Positions 8,392-16,769 of a stretch of 22,330 nt of DNA are shown here, in pieces (the stretch's first letter is position 1; each line of letters starts with the position of its first letter). The stretch comes from an uncultured Collinsella sp. (GTDB lineage: Bacteria > Actinomycetota > Coriobacteriia > Coriobacteriales > Coriobacteriaceae). Position numbers and translations under genes: made by a program. The notes under the pieces are model-generated. The model ran no database searches and was not told the origin of the DNA. It saw only the letters and a list, made by a program, of their open reading frames with translations. The stretch spans positions 1-22,330 of the forward strand of contig UQMU01000034.1 of the NCBI GenBank assembly GCA_900542305.1, read 5' to 3'.

Positions 8392-9828
8392 ATGAATCAG
8401 GTGGAGCAGAGCGTCGCTGAGTATGTCGACGAGGTCTGGGAGGATGTTGTCGCCGATATCGAACAACTGGTGAGCTATCCGTCCGTGGCAGTTTCTGCCG
8501 ATGCAGAGCCCGGTGCGCCGTTTGGCCGCCCGGTCCGTGATGCGCTCGATTGCGCGCTCGGCATTGCGCAAAAGCTCGGCTACCAGACGAGCGACGACGA
8601 GGGCTATGTGGGCATTGCCGATATCCCGGGTCGCGGCGACAAGCAGCTCGCGACCATCTGCCACGTGGACGTGGTGCCCGCCGGCCCCGGCTGGAACACC
8701 GACCCGTTTGCGATGGAGCGTCGCGAGGGCTGGCTGCTCGGCCGTGGCGTGATCGACGACAAGGGCCCGGCGGTGTTGTCGCTTTATGCCGGCGCGTACC
8801 TGCTCAAGCACGGCATTGTGCCGCGCTATACCTTCCGCGCGCTGCTGGGCTGCGATGAGGAAGTGGGCATGTCCGACGTTCACCATTATCTGGAGAACCA
8901 CGCAGACCCCGACTTTCTGTTTACGCCCGATGCCGAGTTCCCGGTCTGCAATGCCGAGAAGGGCCAGTTTGGGGCGACGTTTGTGAGCCCCAAGATCGAT
9001 GGAGGACGCATCGTATCGTGGAGCGGTGCCGAGGCGAGTAACGCTATCCCGTCGCAGTCCATCTGCGAACTTGCGATTGCCGCCGATGAACTGCCGGCGC
9101 CGGTCGAGAACGCCGACCGCCTGGAGATCACGGCGCTCGATAACGGGCATGCGCAGATTTTTGCCCACGGCATTGGCGGTCATGCCTCGATGCCCGAGGG
9201 CACCATCAACGCCGTCGGCCTGATCGTGTCGTATCTGCGCGAGGCCGAGGACGCGTTTGGTGCACGCGACGAGCGCCTGCTGACGCCTGCCGAGCACGAG
9301 TTTGTCAAGTTTTTGGCCTTTGTGCATGCGGACGCCAATGGCCGCGGCCTGGGTATCGATGCGACGAGCCCGGCGTTTGGCCCGCTCACCTGCAATCCCG
9401 GCGTCATCCGTGTGGTGGATGGCCACATCGAGCAGGTCATCGACGTGCGCTTCCCCGATAGCACCAGTGCCGATACCATCCGCGAGCAGCTCGAGCCGCT
9501 CGTGGGCCGTTTTGGTGTGACGTGCCAGCTGGGTCGCGCGAAGGTGCCGTTCTCGGTGTCTGCCGACGATCCGGCCGTGAAGGCGCTTATTGATACCTAT
9601 AACGAGTTTACGGGCAAGCATGCTGAGCCCTTTGCCATGGGCGGCGGTACGTACGCGCGCAACTTTGCCCGCGCCGTGTCGTTTGGCCCCGAGGAGACCG
9701 GCTTGGAGCTGCCCGCATGGGGCGGCCAGATGCACGGCCCCAACGAGTGCGCCAACGAGGAACAGCTCAAGCAAGCGCTCAAGATCTATATTGTTGCGAT
9801 CCTTCGTTTGAATGAATTAGAGCTTTAA
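8392..9828 (+). CDS. M20 family dipeptidase, PepV/Sapep type
   Basis: A 478-residue two-metal peptidase cleaving dipeptides (and perhaps other short peptides) in the cytoplasm. Metal ligands and catalytic residues line up with PepV: His91 in CHVDVVPAG with Asp93, bridging Asp122 in VIDDKGP, catalytic Glu156 with Glu157 in GCDEEVGM, Asp180 in FTPDAEFP, and His448 in GGQMHGPNE. The middle of the protein is the lid/dimerisation domain (GIGGHASMPEGTINAV). ATG 8392 has a near-perfect AAGGAGG 7 bases upstream; the frame is open further back but that would overlap the HAD gene. Length and residues suggest an intact enzyme. Confidence 0.93.
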   Translation: MNQVEQSVAEYVDEVWEDVVADIEQLVSYPSVAVSADAEPGAPFGRPVRDALDCALGIAQKLGYQTSDDEGYVGIADIPGRGDKQLATICHVDVVPAGPGWNTDPFAMERREGWLLGRGVIDDKGPAVLSLYAGAYLLKHGIVPRYTFRALLGCDEEVGMSDVHHYLENHADPDFLFTPDAEFPVCNAEKGQFGATFVSPKIDGGRIVSWSGAEASNAIPSQSICELAIAADELPAPVENADRLEITALDNGHAQIFAHGIGGHASMPEGTINAVGLIVSYLREAEDAFGARDERLLTPAEHEFVKFLAFVHADANGRGLGIDATSPAFGPLTCNPGVIRVVDGHIEQVIDVRFPDSTSADTIREQLEPLVGRFGVTCQLGRAKVPFSVSADDPAVKALIDTYNEFTGKHAEPFAMGGGTYARNFARAVSFGPEETGLELPAWGGQMHGPNECANEEQLKQALKIYIVAILRLNELEL

Positions 9829-9849
9829 GGTTTCGCGGTTTCCCAATCT

Positions 9850-9924
9850 AAGTTGCGGTGGAATAGTTCCTAGAATGGGCCATTTGATGGCCAAGCAGGA
9901 ACTATTTCACCGCAACTTCGTTTT
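9850..9924 (+). terminator. Palindromic hairpin element, copy 3; likely terminator of the dipeptidase gene
   Basis: 9850-9871 pairs with 9897-9918 over 22 bp with a single G-T wobble, and CGTTTTTATT follows, so on the plus strand it looks like an intrinsic terminator. The outer 14 bases of the stem (TTGCGGTGGAATAG) match copies 1 and 2, but the upper stem (TTCCT) and the inner stem (GGCCAT-TTG-ATGGCC) differ while keeping the same two-stem design. Confidence 0.8.
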
Positions 9925-10121
9925 TATTGGTGTAAAAGGCGCGCCATGCTTGGGTGGGGATTGTTATTCGTTTGTAAAGGCTGGGCCGCGCTTGCGGTAA
10001 GGGTCTATCAAAAGCCCGTAAGAGACCGCAGATAACGCGGCTGTCGTCCGATCGAGGCCGTATCTTTCCAAACAGCAAAGCGGGCAGGGTGCCCGCGAGT
10101 CGCATGTACGAAAGGAAGATC
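9919..10121 (+). promoter_or_regulatory. Leader and control region of the pst operon
   Basis: No gene lies here. On the minus strand TTTACA (9973-9978) and ATAACA (9962-9967) are spaced by 5 bases, resembling half of a PhoP-type Pho box. CCGC (9986-9989), GCGGT (9994-9998), ACCGC (10025-10029) and GCGG (10037-10040) can pair in alternative ways, and GCGGGCA (10080-10086) pairs with TGCCCGC (10090-10096) shortly before the ribosome binding site. I could not find a convincing -35/-10 pair. Phosphate control is expected but only weakly supported here. Confidence 0.35.
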
Positions 10122-11060
10122 ATGCTCGATCAGGCTTATTCTCGTCGTCAGTTCCTCGGCCTCGCTGGTGGTCTTGCCAGCATCGTCGGTCTCGGTCTCG
10201 TTGGTTGCGGCGGCTCCGGCGCATCCGACGCCGCCGACAAGGGTAGCGCCGCTGCTGCCGAGTCCGTCTCCGGCGAGGTGACCTACGACGGCGCCTCCTC
10301 GTTCCAGGCTCTCGTCGAGGCCGCTGCCGAGAAGTTCATGGATGCCAACCCGGACGTCTCCGTCTCCGGCTCGGGTAACGGGTCGGGCAAGGGTCTGACC
10401 GCTGTCGCCGCCGGCACCGTCACTATCGGTAACTCCGACGTCTTCGCCGAGACCAAGCTCGAGGCCGATCAGGTCAAGAACCTCGTCGACCACGAGGTCG
10501 CCGTCGTGGGCATGGGCCCCGTCGTCTCCAAGAACGTGACGGTCGATGACCTGTCCCTCGAGCAGCTCAAGGGCATCTTCTCCGGCCAGATCACCAACTG
10601 GAAGGAGGTCGGCGGCGACGACGCTACCATCATCGTTCTCAACCGCAAGGCCGGCTCCGGCACCCGCGCCACCTTCGAGGCCGCCGTCTTTGGCGACGAG
10701 GCCGTCGACTTTAAGGGCGACGCCGAGCTCGACAAGTCCGGCGACGTCCAGACTCAGATTGCCAGTACCGACAACGCCATCTCCTACCTGGACTTCTCGC
10801 ACTTCGATGACTCCAAGTTCAACGCCATCAAGGTCGAGGGCGTCGAGCCCAAGAGCGCGAACGTCATCGACGACTCCTTTAAGATCTGGGCTACCGAGCA
10901 CATGTACTGCGCAAAGGACGCCGACGAGGCCACCAAGGCCTTCCTGGAGTTCATGCTCTCCGACGACGTCCAGGGCAAGCTCGTCGAGGAGCAGGGCTTT
11001 ATCCCCGTCTCTGCCATGAAGGTCGTCAAGGACGCCAGCGGCAAGGTCTCCGCTAAATAA
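10122..11060 (+). CDS. pstS: Phosphate ABC transporter substrate-binding lipoprotein
   Basis: PstS captures inorganic phosphate outside the membrane and delivers it to PstCA. The 312-residue product begins with a twin-arginine motif (SRRQFLG, residues 7-13), a hydrophobic stretch and a lipobox LVGC with the lipidated Cys29, so it is probably exported folded by Tat and anchored by lipid. After a small Ala/Ser linker the mature protein shows the binding elements SGSGNGSGKGL, the IGNSDV region and the loop AGSGTR at 177-182, which hydrogen-bonds phosphate. ATG 10122 is preceded by AAAGGAAG; the in-frame ATG further up has no such site and would disturb the signal peptide. pstC starts 25 bases after the stop. 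Confidence 0.95.
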   Translation: MLDQAYSRRQFLGLAGGLASIVGLGLVGCGGSGASDAADKGSAAAAESVSGEVTYDGASSFQALVEAAAEKFMDANPDVSVSGSGNGSGKGLTAVAAGTVTIGNSDVFAETKLEADQVKNLVDHEVAVVGMGPVVSKNVTVDDLSLEQLKGIFSGQITNWKEVGGDDATIIVLNRKAGSGTRATFEAAVFGDEAVDFKGDAELDKSGDVQTQIASTDNAISYLDFSHFDDSKFNAIKVEGVEPKSANVIDDSFKIWATEHMYCAKDADEATKAFLEFMLSDDVQGKLVEEQGFIPVSAMKVVKDASGKVSAK

Positions 11061-11085
11061 GCAATCGCCCTCGGAAAGGTTTGCA

Positions 11086-11994
11086 ATGGCAAAACAGCTG
11101 CCAAAGCGCGACCTTGAGAACGTGGGCCTGGGCGTCACGGGCGCGTGCGTTGCGCTCGTGACGCCTGTCGTTGCCGCGCTCATCTTTATGGTCGCCCAAA
11201 AGGGCCTCTCGGCATTTTTCAAGGACGGTGTCTCGGTCGTCGAGTTTTTCACCGGTACCAAGTGGGACCTGGCCAACACGGCCGAAAACGGCCTGCCTTA
11301 TACCGGCGCTCTGCCCCTGATCGTCACCTCGTTTGCGGTCATGGTACTCTCCACGCTCATCGCGCTGCCCATCGCCATCGGCTCTGCCATCTTTGCGGTC
11401 GAGATCCAGCCTAAGTTTGGCTCCAAGGTCTTTCAGCCGCTCATTGAGCTTTTGACCGGCATTCCCTCGGTCGTCTTTGGCTTGATCGGCTTTCACGTGG
11501 TCGTCGGCCTTATGAAGAGCGTTTTCCACGTGAGCACGGGCTTAGGCATCTTGCCCGGCGCCATCGTGCTGGCCGTCATGATCCTGCCGACCATGACCAC
11601 GCTTTCGGTCGATGGCCTGCGTGCCGTGCCCGACAGCTACCGTCAGGGCTCGCTCGCGCTGGGCTACACCCGCTGGCAGACCATCTGGCACGTGGTGCTC
11701 AAGTCCGCCATGCCGTCGCTCATGACCGCAGTCATCCTTGGCATGACCCGCGCCTTTGGCGAGACGCTCGCCGTGCGCATGGTTATCGGCGGCATCGAGG
11801 CCATGCCGACGTCGCTGCTGTCGCCGGCCTCCACCATCACCACCACGCTCACCACATCTATGGCGGTCTATGCCGAGGGCTCGGCCCAGGACGATGTCCT
11901 GTGGGCGCTCGGTCTGCTGCTGATGGGCATGAGCCTCATCTTCATCCTGATCATCCATCTTATCGGCCGCAAGGGGGCGAAGGCTCGTGGCTAG
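11086..11994 (+). CDS. pstC: Phosphate ABC transporter permease PstC
   Basis: One of the two membrane subunits of the phosphate importer. The 302-residue product has about six membrane spans and the permease EAA-type loop GSLALGYTRWQTIWHVVLKS, which docks on the PstB ATPase. The stretch LTGIPSVVFGLIGF is typical of PstC/PstA. ATG 11086 follows GGAAAGG. The end overlaps pstA by 8 bases, pointing to translational coupling. Confidence 0.95.
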   Translation: MAKQLPKRDLENVGLGVTGACVALVTPVVAALIFMVAQKGLSAFFKDGVSVVEFFTGTKWDLANTAENGLPYTGALPLIVTSFAVMVLSTLIALPIAIGSAIFAVEIQPKFGSKVFQPLIELLTGIPSVVFGLIGFHVVVGLMKSVFHVSTGLGILPGAIVLAVMILPTMTTLSVDGLRAVPDSYRQGSLALGYTRWQTIWHVVLKSAMPSLMTAVILGMTRAFGETLAVRMVIGGIEAMPTSLLSPASTITTTLTTSMAVYAEGSAQDDVLWALGLLLMGMSLIFILIIHLIGRKGAKARG

Positions 11995-12913
11995 CACGCG
12001 CATCCATATCGACGAGGCGAGACTCGGGCGTGTCCAAAAGCAGGACCGCATCGCCACGGGCGTGCTGACGGCGATCGCCGCTATCGTCATGCTCATCGTC
12101 ATCTCCATGGTGGCCTATATCCTGTTCGAGGGGGTCTCGACGCTGTTCCAGCCGGGCTTTCTCACACAACCCGCGCGCGCCAACGGGACCCAGGGCGGCG
12201 TACTCTACCAGCTATTCGACTCGTTCTATCTGCTACTGATCACCCTAGTCATCTCGGTGCCCATCAGCCTGGGCGGAGCGGTCTTCCTGGTCGAGTACGC
12301 GCCGGACGGACCCATCCGCGATATCGCCTCCACCGCCATCGAGACACTGTCCTCGCTGCCTTCCATCGTCGTCGGCATGTTCGGCTTTCTGGTGTTCTCG
12401 GTGCAGCTGGGCTGGAAGTACTCCATCATCTCCGGTGCCGTCGCGCTCACCATGTTCAACATCCCCATCCTGGTGCGCGTGATTCAGCAGGCGCTCGAGG
12501 ACGTGCCACAGGCCCAGCGCGATGCGTGCCTGGCCATGGGCCTTACCCGCTGGGAGGCCACGCTGCACATCCTGATCCCCGAGGCCATGCCTGCCATCGT
12601 GACCGGCATCGTGCTTTCGGCCGGCCGCGTGTTTGGCGAGGCCGCGGCACTGCTCTTTACCTCGGGCATGAGCTCGCCGGTGCGTCTGAACTTTTTGAGC
12701 TTTAACCTGTCGAGCCCCACCTGCGCCTGGAACGTGTTCCGCCCCGGTGAGTCGCTCGCCGTGCACATCTACAAGATCTATGGCGAGGGCAGCCCCGAGG
12801 CCCAGCAGATCGTCTGGGGCACTGCGGCACTGCTGATGATCTGCGTGCTGCTGTTTAACGTAGTTGCCCGTATCGTGGGCAAGCAACTGGCAAGGAGGAT
12901 GACGGCCGAATGA
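11987..12913 (+). CDS. pstA: Phosphate ABC transporter permease PstA
   Basis: The second membrane subunit of the importer, 308 residues, with about six membrane spans, LSSLPSIVVGMFGF and the EAA-type loop ACLAMGLTRWEATLHILIPE. Translation starts at GTG 11987, inside the end of pstC and after AAGGGGGCGAAGG. The stop codon overlaps the pstB start (ATGA), so the three cytoplasmic/membrane parts are tightly coupled. Nothing unusual is seen. Confidence 0.95.
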   Translation: MASTRIHIDEARLGRVQKQDRIATGVLTAIAAIVMLIVISMVAYILFEGVSTLFQPGFLTQPARANGTQGGVLYQLFDSFYLLLITLVISVPISLGGAVFLVEYAPDGPIRDIASTAIETLSSLPSIVVGMFGFLVFSVQLGWKYSIISGAVALTMFNIPILVRVIQQALEDVPQAQRDACLAMGLTRWEATLHILIPEAMPAIVTGIVLSAGRVFGEAAALLFTSGMSSPVRLNFLSFNLSSPTCAWNVFRPGESLAVHIYKIYGEGSPEAQQIVWGTAALLMICVLLFNVVARIVGKQLARRMTAE

Positions 12914-13782
12914 GCGAGATGAATGCAACGCCCGCAACCGAAGCGGCATCGTCCGAGACCCAGGACTTTCTGTCGAGTGTGGGGGAGAGCGAGAAGTGCG
13001 TGCGCGTGAGCGGCAGGGCCGTGAGCAATGAGGTCGTGCTCTCCGCCAAGGACGTCAACGTGTACTATGGCGACCACCATGCGCTGCACGATACGTCGCT
13101 CGACTTTCACAAGGGCGAGATCACGGCGCTCATCGGGCCTTCGGGCTGCGGTAAGTCGACCTTTTTGCGCAGCCTCAACCTGATGAATCGCGAGATTCGC
13201 GGCTGCCGCGTGGAGGGTGAGATCAACTACCGCGGGCGCAACGTGAACACCAAGACCGAGAACACCTACGAGCTGCGCCGCTCCATTGGCATGGTGTTCC
13301 AGCAGCCCAACCCCTTCCGCAAGTCCATTCGCGACAACATTACATTTGCGCCCAGGCGTCACGGCATTACCGACCGCGACGAGCTTGATCGTATGGTCGA
13401 GGAAAGCCTGCGTGGTGCGGCGCTGTGGGACGAGGTCAAGGACAAGCTCGACAAGAGCGCCTACGCGCTTTCGGGCGGCCAGCAGCAGCGTCTGTGCATC
13501 GCGCGCACGCTGGCGCTCAATCCCGACGTGATTCTGTTCGACGAGCCCTGCTCGGCGCTCGACCCCATCTCGACGCTGGCGATCGAGGACCTGATGTCGT
13601 CGATCGTGGCCGACCGCGCCATCGTCATCGTGACGCACAACATGGAGCAGGCGTCGCGCGTGTCCAACCGCACGGCGTTCTTCTACATGGGCGATATGGT
13701 CGAGTACGACGAGACTGATGAGATTTTCCAACGGCCCAAGGATAAGCGGCTGAATGATTACCTCACCGGCATGTTCTCCTAG
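12910..13782 (+). CDS. pstB: Phosphate ABC transporter ATP-binding protein
   Basis: The ATPase driving phosphate import. Motifs in the 290-residue product: Walker A GPSGCGKST (76-84), Q-loop Gln131 in FQQPNPF, signature LSGGQ (187-191), Walker B ILFDEP (208-213) with the PstB-typical CSALDP, and switch His243 in VTHNM. The N terminus carries about 40 extra polar residues before the usual start of the family (near VVLSAKDVNVYYG), with no recognisable domain. The ATGA overlap with pstA fixes the start. No phoU follows; the operon ends at hairpins 13801-13826 and 13839-13876. Confidence 0.95.
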   Translation: MSEMNATPATEAASSETQDFLSSVGESEKCVRVSGRAVSNEVVLSAKDVNVYYGDHHALHDTSLDFHKGEITALIGPSGCGKSTFLRSLNLMNREIRGCRVEGEINYRGRNVNTKTENTYELRRSIGMVFQQPNPFRKSIRDNITFAPRRHGITDRDELDRMVEESLRGAALWDEVKDKLDKSAYALSGGQQQRLCIARTLALNPDVILFDEPCSALDPISTLAIEDLMSSIVADRAIVIVTHNMEQASRVSNRTAFFYMGDMVEYDETDEIFQRPKDKRLNDYLTGMFS

Positions 13783-13800
13783 TCCGGGGCATGCTTGAGG

Positions 13801-13826
13801 CCCGCGGCGGCCACGGTTGCCGCGGG
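13801..13826 (+). other. GC-rich hairpin after pstB
   Basis: CCCGCGGC (13801-13808) pairs perfectly with GCCGCGGG (13819-13826). There is no T-tract, so by itself it is more likely an mRNA 3'-end stabiliser or part of a two-hairpin end with the terminator that follows. Confidence 0.5.
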
Positions 13827-13838
13827 ACTGATTGGAGA

Positions 13839-13876
13839 GGCGGGTCATCTCTTGCGTGAGATGGCCCGCCTTTTTG
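13839..13876 (+). terminator. Intrinsic terminator of the pst operon
   Basis: GGCGGGTCATCTC (13839-13851) pairs with GAGATGGCCCGCC (13858-13870) over 13 bp with one T-G wobble and a 6-base loop, followed by TTTTTG. It lies between pstB and the ABC-F gene, separating the two transcripts. Confidence 0.9.
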
Positions 13877-13945
13877 TGTCGCATACGGCCCGCCTTTTCG
13901 CTGCTATCATGGACAACGTTGAATTTCTACGAAGGAGCAGGGCAT

Positions 13946-15805
13946 ATGGCGATTCTTTTGGGATGCGATTCCGTCAGCCTAGAGTTTCCCACCAAGCATA
14001 TTTTCGATAACGTGACGCTCGGCGTGGACGAGGGCGACCGTATTGGTATCGTCGGTAAAAACGGCGACGGCAAGTCGACGCTGCTGAGCGTGCTCGCCGG
14101 CACGTTGGAGCCCGACGACGGCCGCGTGACGCACCGCCGCGACACCACGATCGGATTGCTCGGCCAAAAGGACAACCTGGTCGATACCGACACCGTGCAT
14201 CATGCCGTTGTGGGCGACGCCCCCGAGTACGAGTGGGCGTCGAGCCCCCGCACGCGCCAGATCCTCGCCGGCCTCATCAGCGATGTGCCCTGGGAGGGCA
14301 CGGTGGGCGAGCTTTCGGGCGGTCAGCGCCGTCGCGTGGACCTCGCGCGCTTGCTGATCGGCGATTACGACGTGCTCATGCTCGACGAGCCCACCAACCA
14401 CCTGGATATGCGCACCATCAACTGGCTCGCGCGTCACTTAAAGGCCCGCTGGCAGCGCGGCCAGGGTGCCATGCTCGTGGTCACGCACGACCGCTGGTTC
14501 TTGGACGAGGTCTGCACCAGCATGTGGGAGGTCCACGACGGCCAGGTCGATCCCTTCGAGGGCGGCTATTCGGCATACATCCTGCAGCGCGTGGAGCGCG
14601 ACCGCATGGCCGCCGTTACCGAGGAGCGCCGTCGCAACATGGCACGCAAGGAGCTCGCGTGGCTGAGCCGCGGTGCCCAGGCTCGTTCCACCAAGCCCAA
14701 GTTTCGCGTGGATGCCGCTCGTGAGCTGATCGCCGACGTGCCGCCCTTGCGTGACGAGCTGGAGCTCAAGCGCTTGGCCGTGAGCCGCTTGGGCAAGCAG
14801 GTTATCGATGTGGTCGACGTGGATGCCGGCTATGCCGATACCGACGGCGCGCCCAAGCAGGTGCTCACCGATGTGACCTGGCTCATTGGTGCGGGCGACC
14901 GCTATGGCCTTTTGGGCGAGAACGGCGCCGGTAAGTCGACGCTGCTCGACGTGATCCAGGGCAAGATTGAACCCACGCGCGGCCGCGTGAAGATTGGCCA
15001 GACAGTGCGCTTTGGCGTGCTGTCGCAGCAGCTCGAGGAGCTCAAGCCCTACATGGGCGACACGATCCGCGAGGTGCTCGGCAACTATAAGAAGTACTAC
15101 GTCATCGACGGCAAGGAGACTTCGCCCGAGAAGCTCTGCGAGCGTCTGGGCTTTACGACGCAGCAGCTCTGGAGCCGCATCGGCGATCTTTCGGGCGGCC
15201 AGCGCCGTCGCCTGTCGCTGTTGCTGACGATCCTGGACGAGCCCAACGTGCTCATCCTGGACGAGCCGGGCAACGACCTGGATACCGACATGCTCGCGAT
15301 TGTCGAGGACCTGCTGGACGGCTGGCCCGGCACGCTGATCCTGGTGACGCACGACCGCTTTTTGATGGAGCGCGTGACCGACCAGCAGTGGGCGCTGCTC
15401 GACGGCCACCTGACGCATATGCCCGGTGGCGTGGACCAGTACCTGCGCCTGTGCAACGCTACCGCCGAGGGCGAGCCCGTGGGCGCGCCGAGCGCCAAGA
15501 CCGGCACGTTTGACACCGGTGCCGCGGCAGCTGCGGCCGAAAAGCCCAAGTCGAGCGGTCAGCCCAACGGCCTGTCCAACGCCGAGCGCCAGAAGCTCCG
15601 CCGCGAGGTGAGCTCGCTCGAGCGCAAGATGGAAACGCAGCGCGCCCGCGTGGAGGAGGCCGAGGCCGCGATGGCCCAAGTCGATCCCACCAACTACACG
15701 GCGCTCGGCGAGCAGCAGGCAAAGATCGACGAGGCTCACGCTGCCATGGACGAGCTAGAGATGGCGTGGCTCGAGGCAAGCGAAAAGCTCGAGGGCGAGG
15801 AGTAG
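13946..15805 (+). CDS. ABC-F family ATP-binding protein (Uup-like)
   Basis: ABC-F proteins have two ATPase domains and no membrane part; they act on the ribosome, and some protect it from antibiotics. In the 619-residue product domain 1 has GKNGDGKST (37-45), LSGGQ (123-127) and DEPTNHLD (147-154); domain 2 has GENGAGKST (324-332), LSGGQ (415-419) and DEPGNDLD (439-446). A linker rich in Arg and Lys (about 210-270) separates them. The C terminus after an Ala-rich stretch is a coiled coil (about 545-619), as in Uup. Two small departures are the Asp in the first Walker A and Gly-Asn-Asp in the second D-loop. GAAGGAG 8 bases before ATG 13946 fixes the start. A housekeeping translation factor is more likely than a resistance protein. 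Confidence 0.93.
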   Translation: MAILLGCDSVSLEFPTKHIFDNVTLGVDEGDRIGIVGKNGDGKSTLLSVLAGTLEPDDGRVTHRRDTTIGLLGQKDNLVDTDTVHHAVVGDAPEYEWASSPRTRQILAGLISDVPWEGTVGELSGGQRRRVDLARLLIGDYDVLMLDEPTNHLDMRTINWLARHLKARWQRGQGAMLVVTHDRWFLDEVCTSMWEVHDGQVDPFEGGYSAYILQRVERDRMAAVTEERRRNMARKELAWLSRGAQARSTKPKFRVDAARELIADVPPLRDELELKRLAVSRLGKQVIDVVDVDAGYADTDGAPKQVLTDVTWLIGAGDRYGLLGENGAGKSTLLDVIQGKIEPTRGRVKIGQTVRFGVLSQQLEELKPYMGDTIREVLGNYKKYYVIDGKETSPEKLCERLGFTTQQLWSRIGDLSGGQRRRLSLLLTILDEPNVLILDEPGNDLDTDMLAIVEDLLDGWPGTLILVTHDRFLMERVTDQQWALLDGHLTHMPGGVDQYLRLCNATAEGEPVGAPSAKTGTFDTGAAAAAAEKPKSSGQPNGLSNAERQKLRREVSSLERKMETQRARVEEAEAAMAQVDPTNYTALGEQQAKIDEAHAAMDELEMAWLEASEKLEGEE

Positions 15806-15811
15806 GCGAGA

Positions 15812-16582
15812 ATGATCAAAGCCGCGTTTTTCGATATCGACGGTACGCTGCTGAGCTTTAAGACCCACCGGATTCCGGCGTCGGCGCAGCAGGTGCTCGA
15901 CAGCTTTCGCGAGCAGGGGATTGCGTGCGTGATCGCCACGGGTCGCCCGACCTACCAGATGCCCGATTGGCTGTTCGACTTGGGTTGGGATGCGTACATT
16001 ACGCTTTCGGGCCAGCACTGTTTTGATGCCAAGGGCGTCTACCGCAGCTGCCCGATTGATCCGGACGACGTCGCGGTGATCGTGGACCAGGTGGCGCAGG
16101 GGCGCTATGATTCGCTGTGTATGCAGGGCGAGAACTCGTTTGTGAACCGCCTGTCCGAGCGCGTGGTGACGGCTGGCAGCAACGCGGGAATCGTCTACCA
16201 CGAGGAGCCGTTTGAGCACGCCTTTGACGCACCGGTCTACCAGTTTTGCGCCTTTGTGGACCCGGCCGACGAACATATCGTGACCGACGCCGTGTCGCAT
16301 TCGCTCACCACGCGCTGGTGCGACCTGTTCTGCGACATTATTCCCGCTAACGGCGGCAAGGACCTGGGCGTGGCGGCGACGCTCGAGCGGCTTGGTATCG
16401 ACGCGAGCGAGGCGATTGCCTTTGGCGACGGCGAGAACGACCTGTCGATGTTTGCCGCCGTGGGCACGAGCGTGGCCATGGGCAACGCACAGGACACGGT
16501 GAAAGCTGCGGCGACCTATGTGACGACTGCCGTGGACGACGACGGCATCTACAACGCCGCGAAGCACTTTGGATTGATGTAA
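15812..16582 (+). CDS. Cof-type HAD-IIB phosphatase
   Basis: A 256-residue cytoplasmic sugar-phosphate-type phosphatase of the Cof/YbiV group. Motif I is FFDIDGT (nucleophile Asp8, Asp10), motif II is in VIATGRP, motif III Lys183 is in GGKDLG, and motif IV is GDGENDLSM (205-213). The C2-type cap lies between motifs II and III. The start is 6 bases after the ABC-F stop; the ribosome binding site GAGGAG sits at the very end of the ABC-F gene, so the two are probably co-transcribed. The substrate is unknown. Confidence 0.92.
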   Translation: MIKAAFFDIDGTLLSFKTHRIPASAQQVLDSFREQGIACVIATGRPTYQMPDWLFDLGWDAYITLSGQHCFDAKGVYRSCPIDPDDVAVIVDQVAQGRYDSLCMQGENSFVNRLSERVVTAGSNAGIVYHEEPFEHAFDAPVYQFCAFVDPADEHIVTDAVSHSLTTRWCDLFCDIIPANGGKDLGVAATLERLGIDASEAIAFGDGENDLSMFAAVGTSVAMGNAQDTVKAAATYVTTAVDDDGIYNAAKHFGLM

Positions 16583-16662
16583 CTGCGGGTCGGCACCCGG
16601 CGCCTGGGGACACTCCTTGTGGGGCGTCTCCATTTTGTTTTCGTCCCGCACGTTTTGTGAAA

Positions 16663-16724
16663 CACGGCTAACTTTTAGACAAAGTAGTAAGACATGGGCA
16701 ACTTTTGCGGTAAAGTTAGCCGTG
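16663..16724. promoter_or_regulatory. Long-arm inverted repeat upstream of the DtxR-like gene
   Basis: CACGGCTAACTTT (16663-16675) and AAAGTTAGCCGTG (16712-16724) are perfect 13-bp inverted copies 36 bases apart; GGCTAAC occurs again at 16739-16745. GGCTAAC-type half sites resemble operators of the DtxR/IdeR family, so autoregulation by the downstream gene is likely. A hairpin role in the RNA is the alternative. Confidence 0.6.
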
Positions 16725-16769
16725 GAAAGTATCCAAAGGCTAACTAGCAATCATCGCGAAAGGCGGCCC

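Noticed and set aside
8371..9774. Long minus-strand frame opposite the dipeptidase gene
   Set aside because: Antisense shadow in high-GC DNA; the plus strand has a complete M20 enzyme.
10008..11279. Minus-strand 423-codon frame over pstS
   Set aside because: Glycine/aspartate/valine-rich shadow; pstS on the plus strand has a signal peptide and binding motifs.
14438..15739. Minus-strand 433-codon frame opposite the ABC-F gene
   Set aside because: Antisense shadow without motifs or ribosome binding site.
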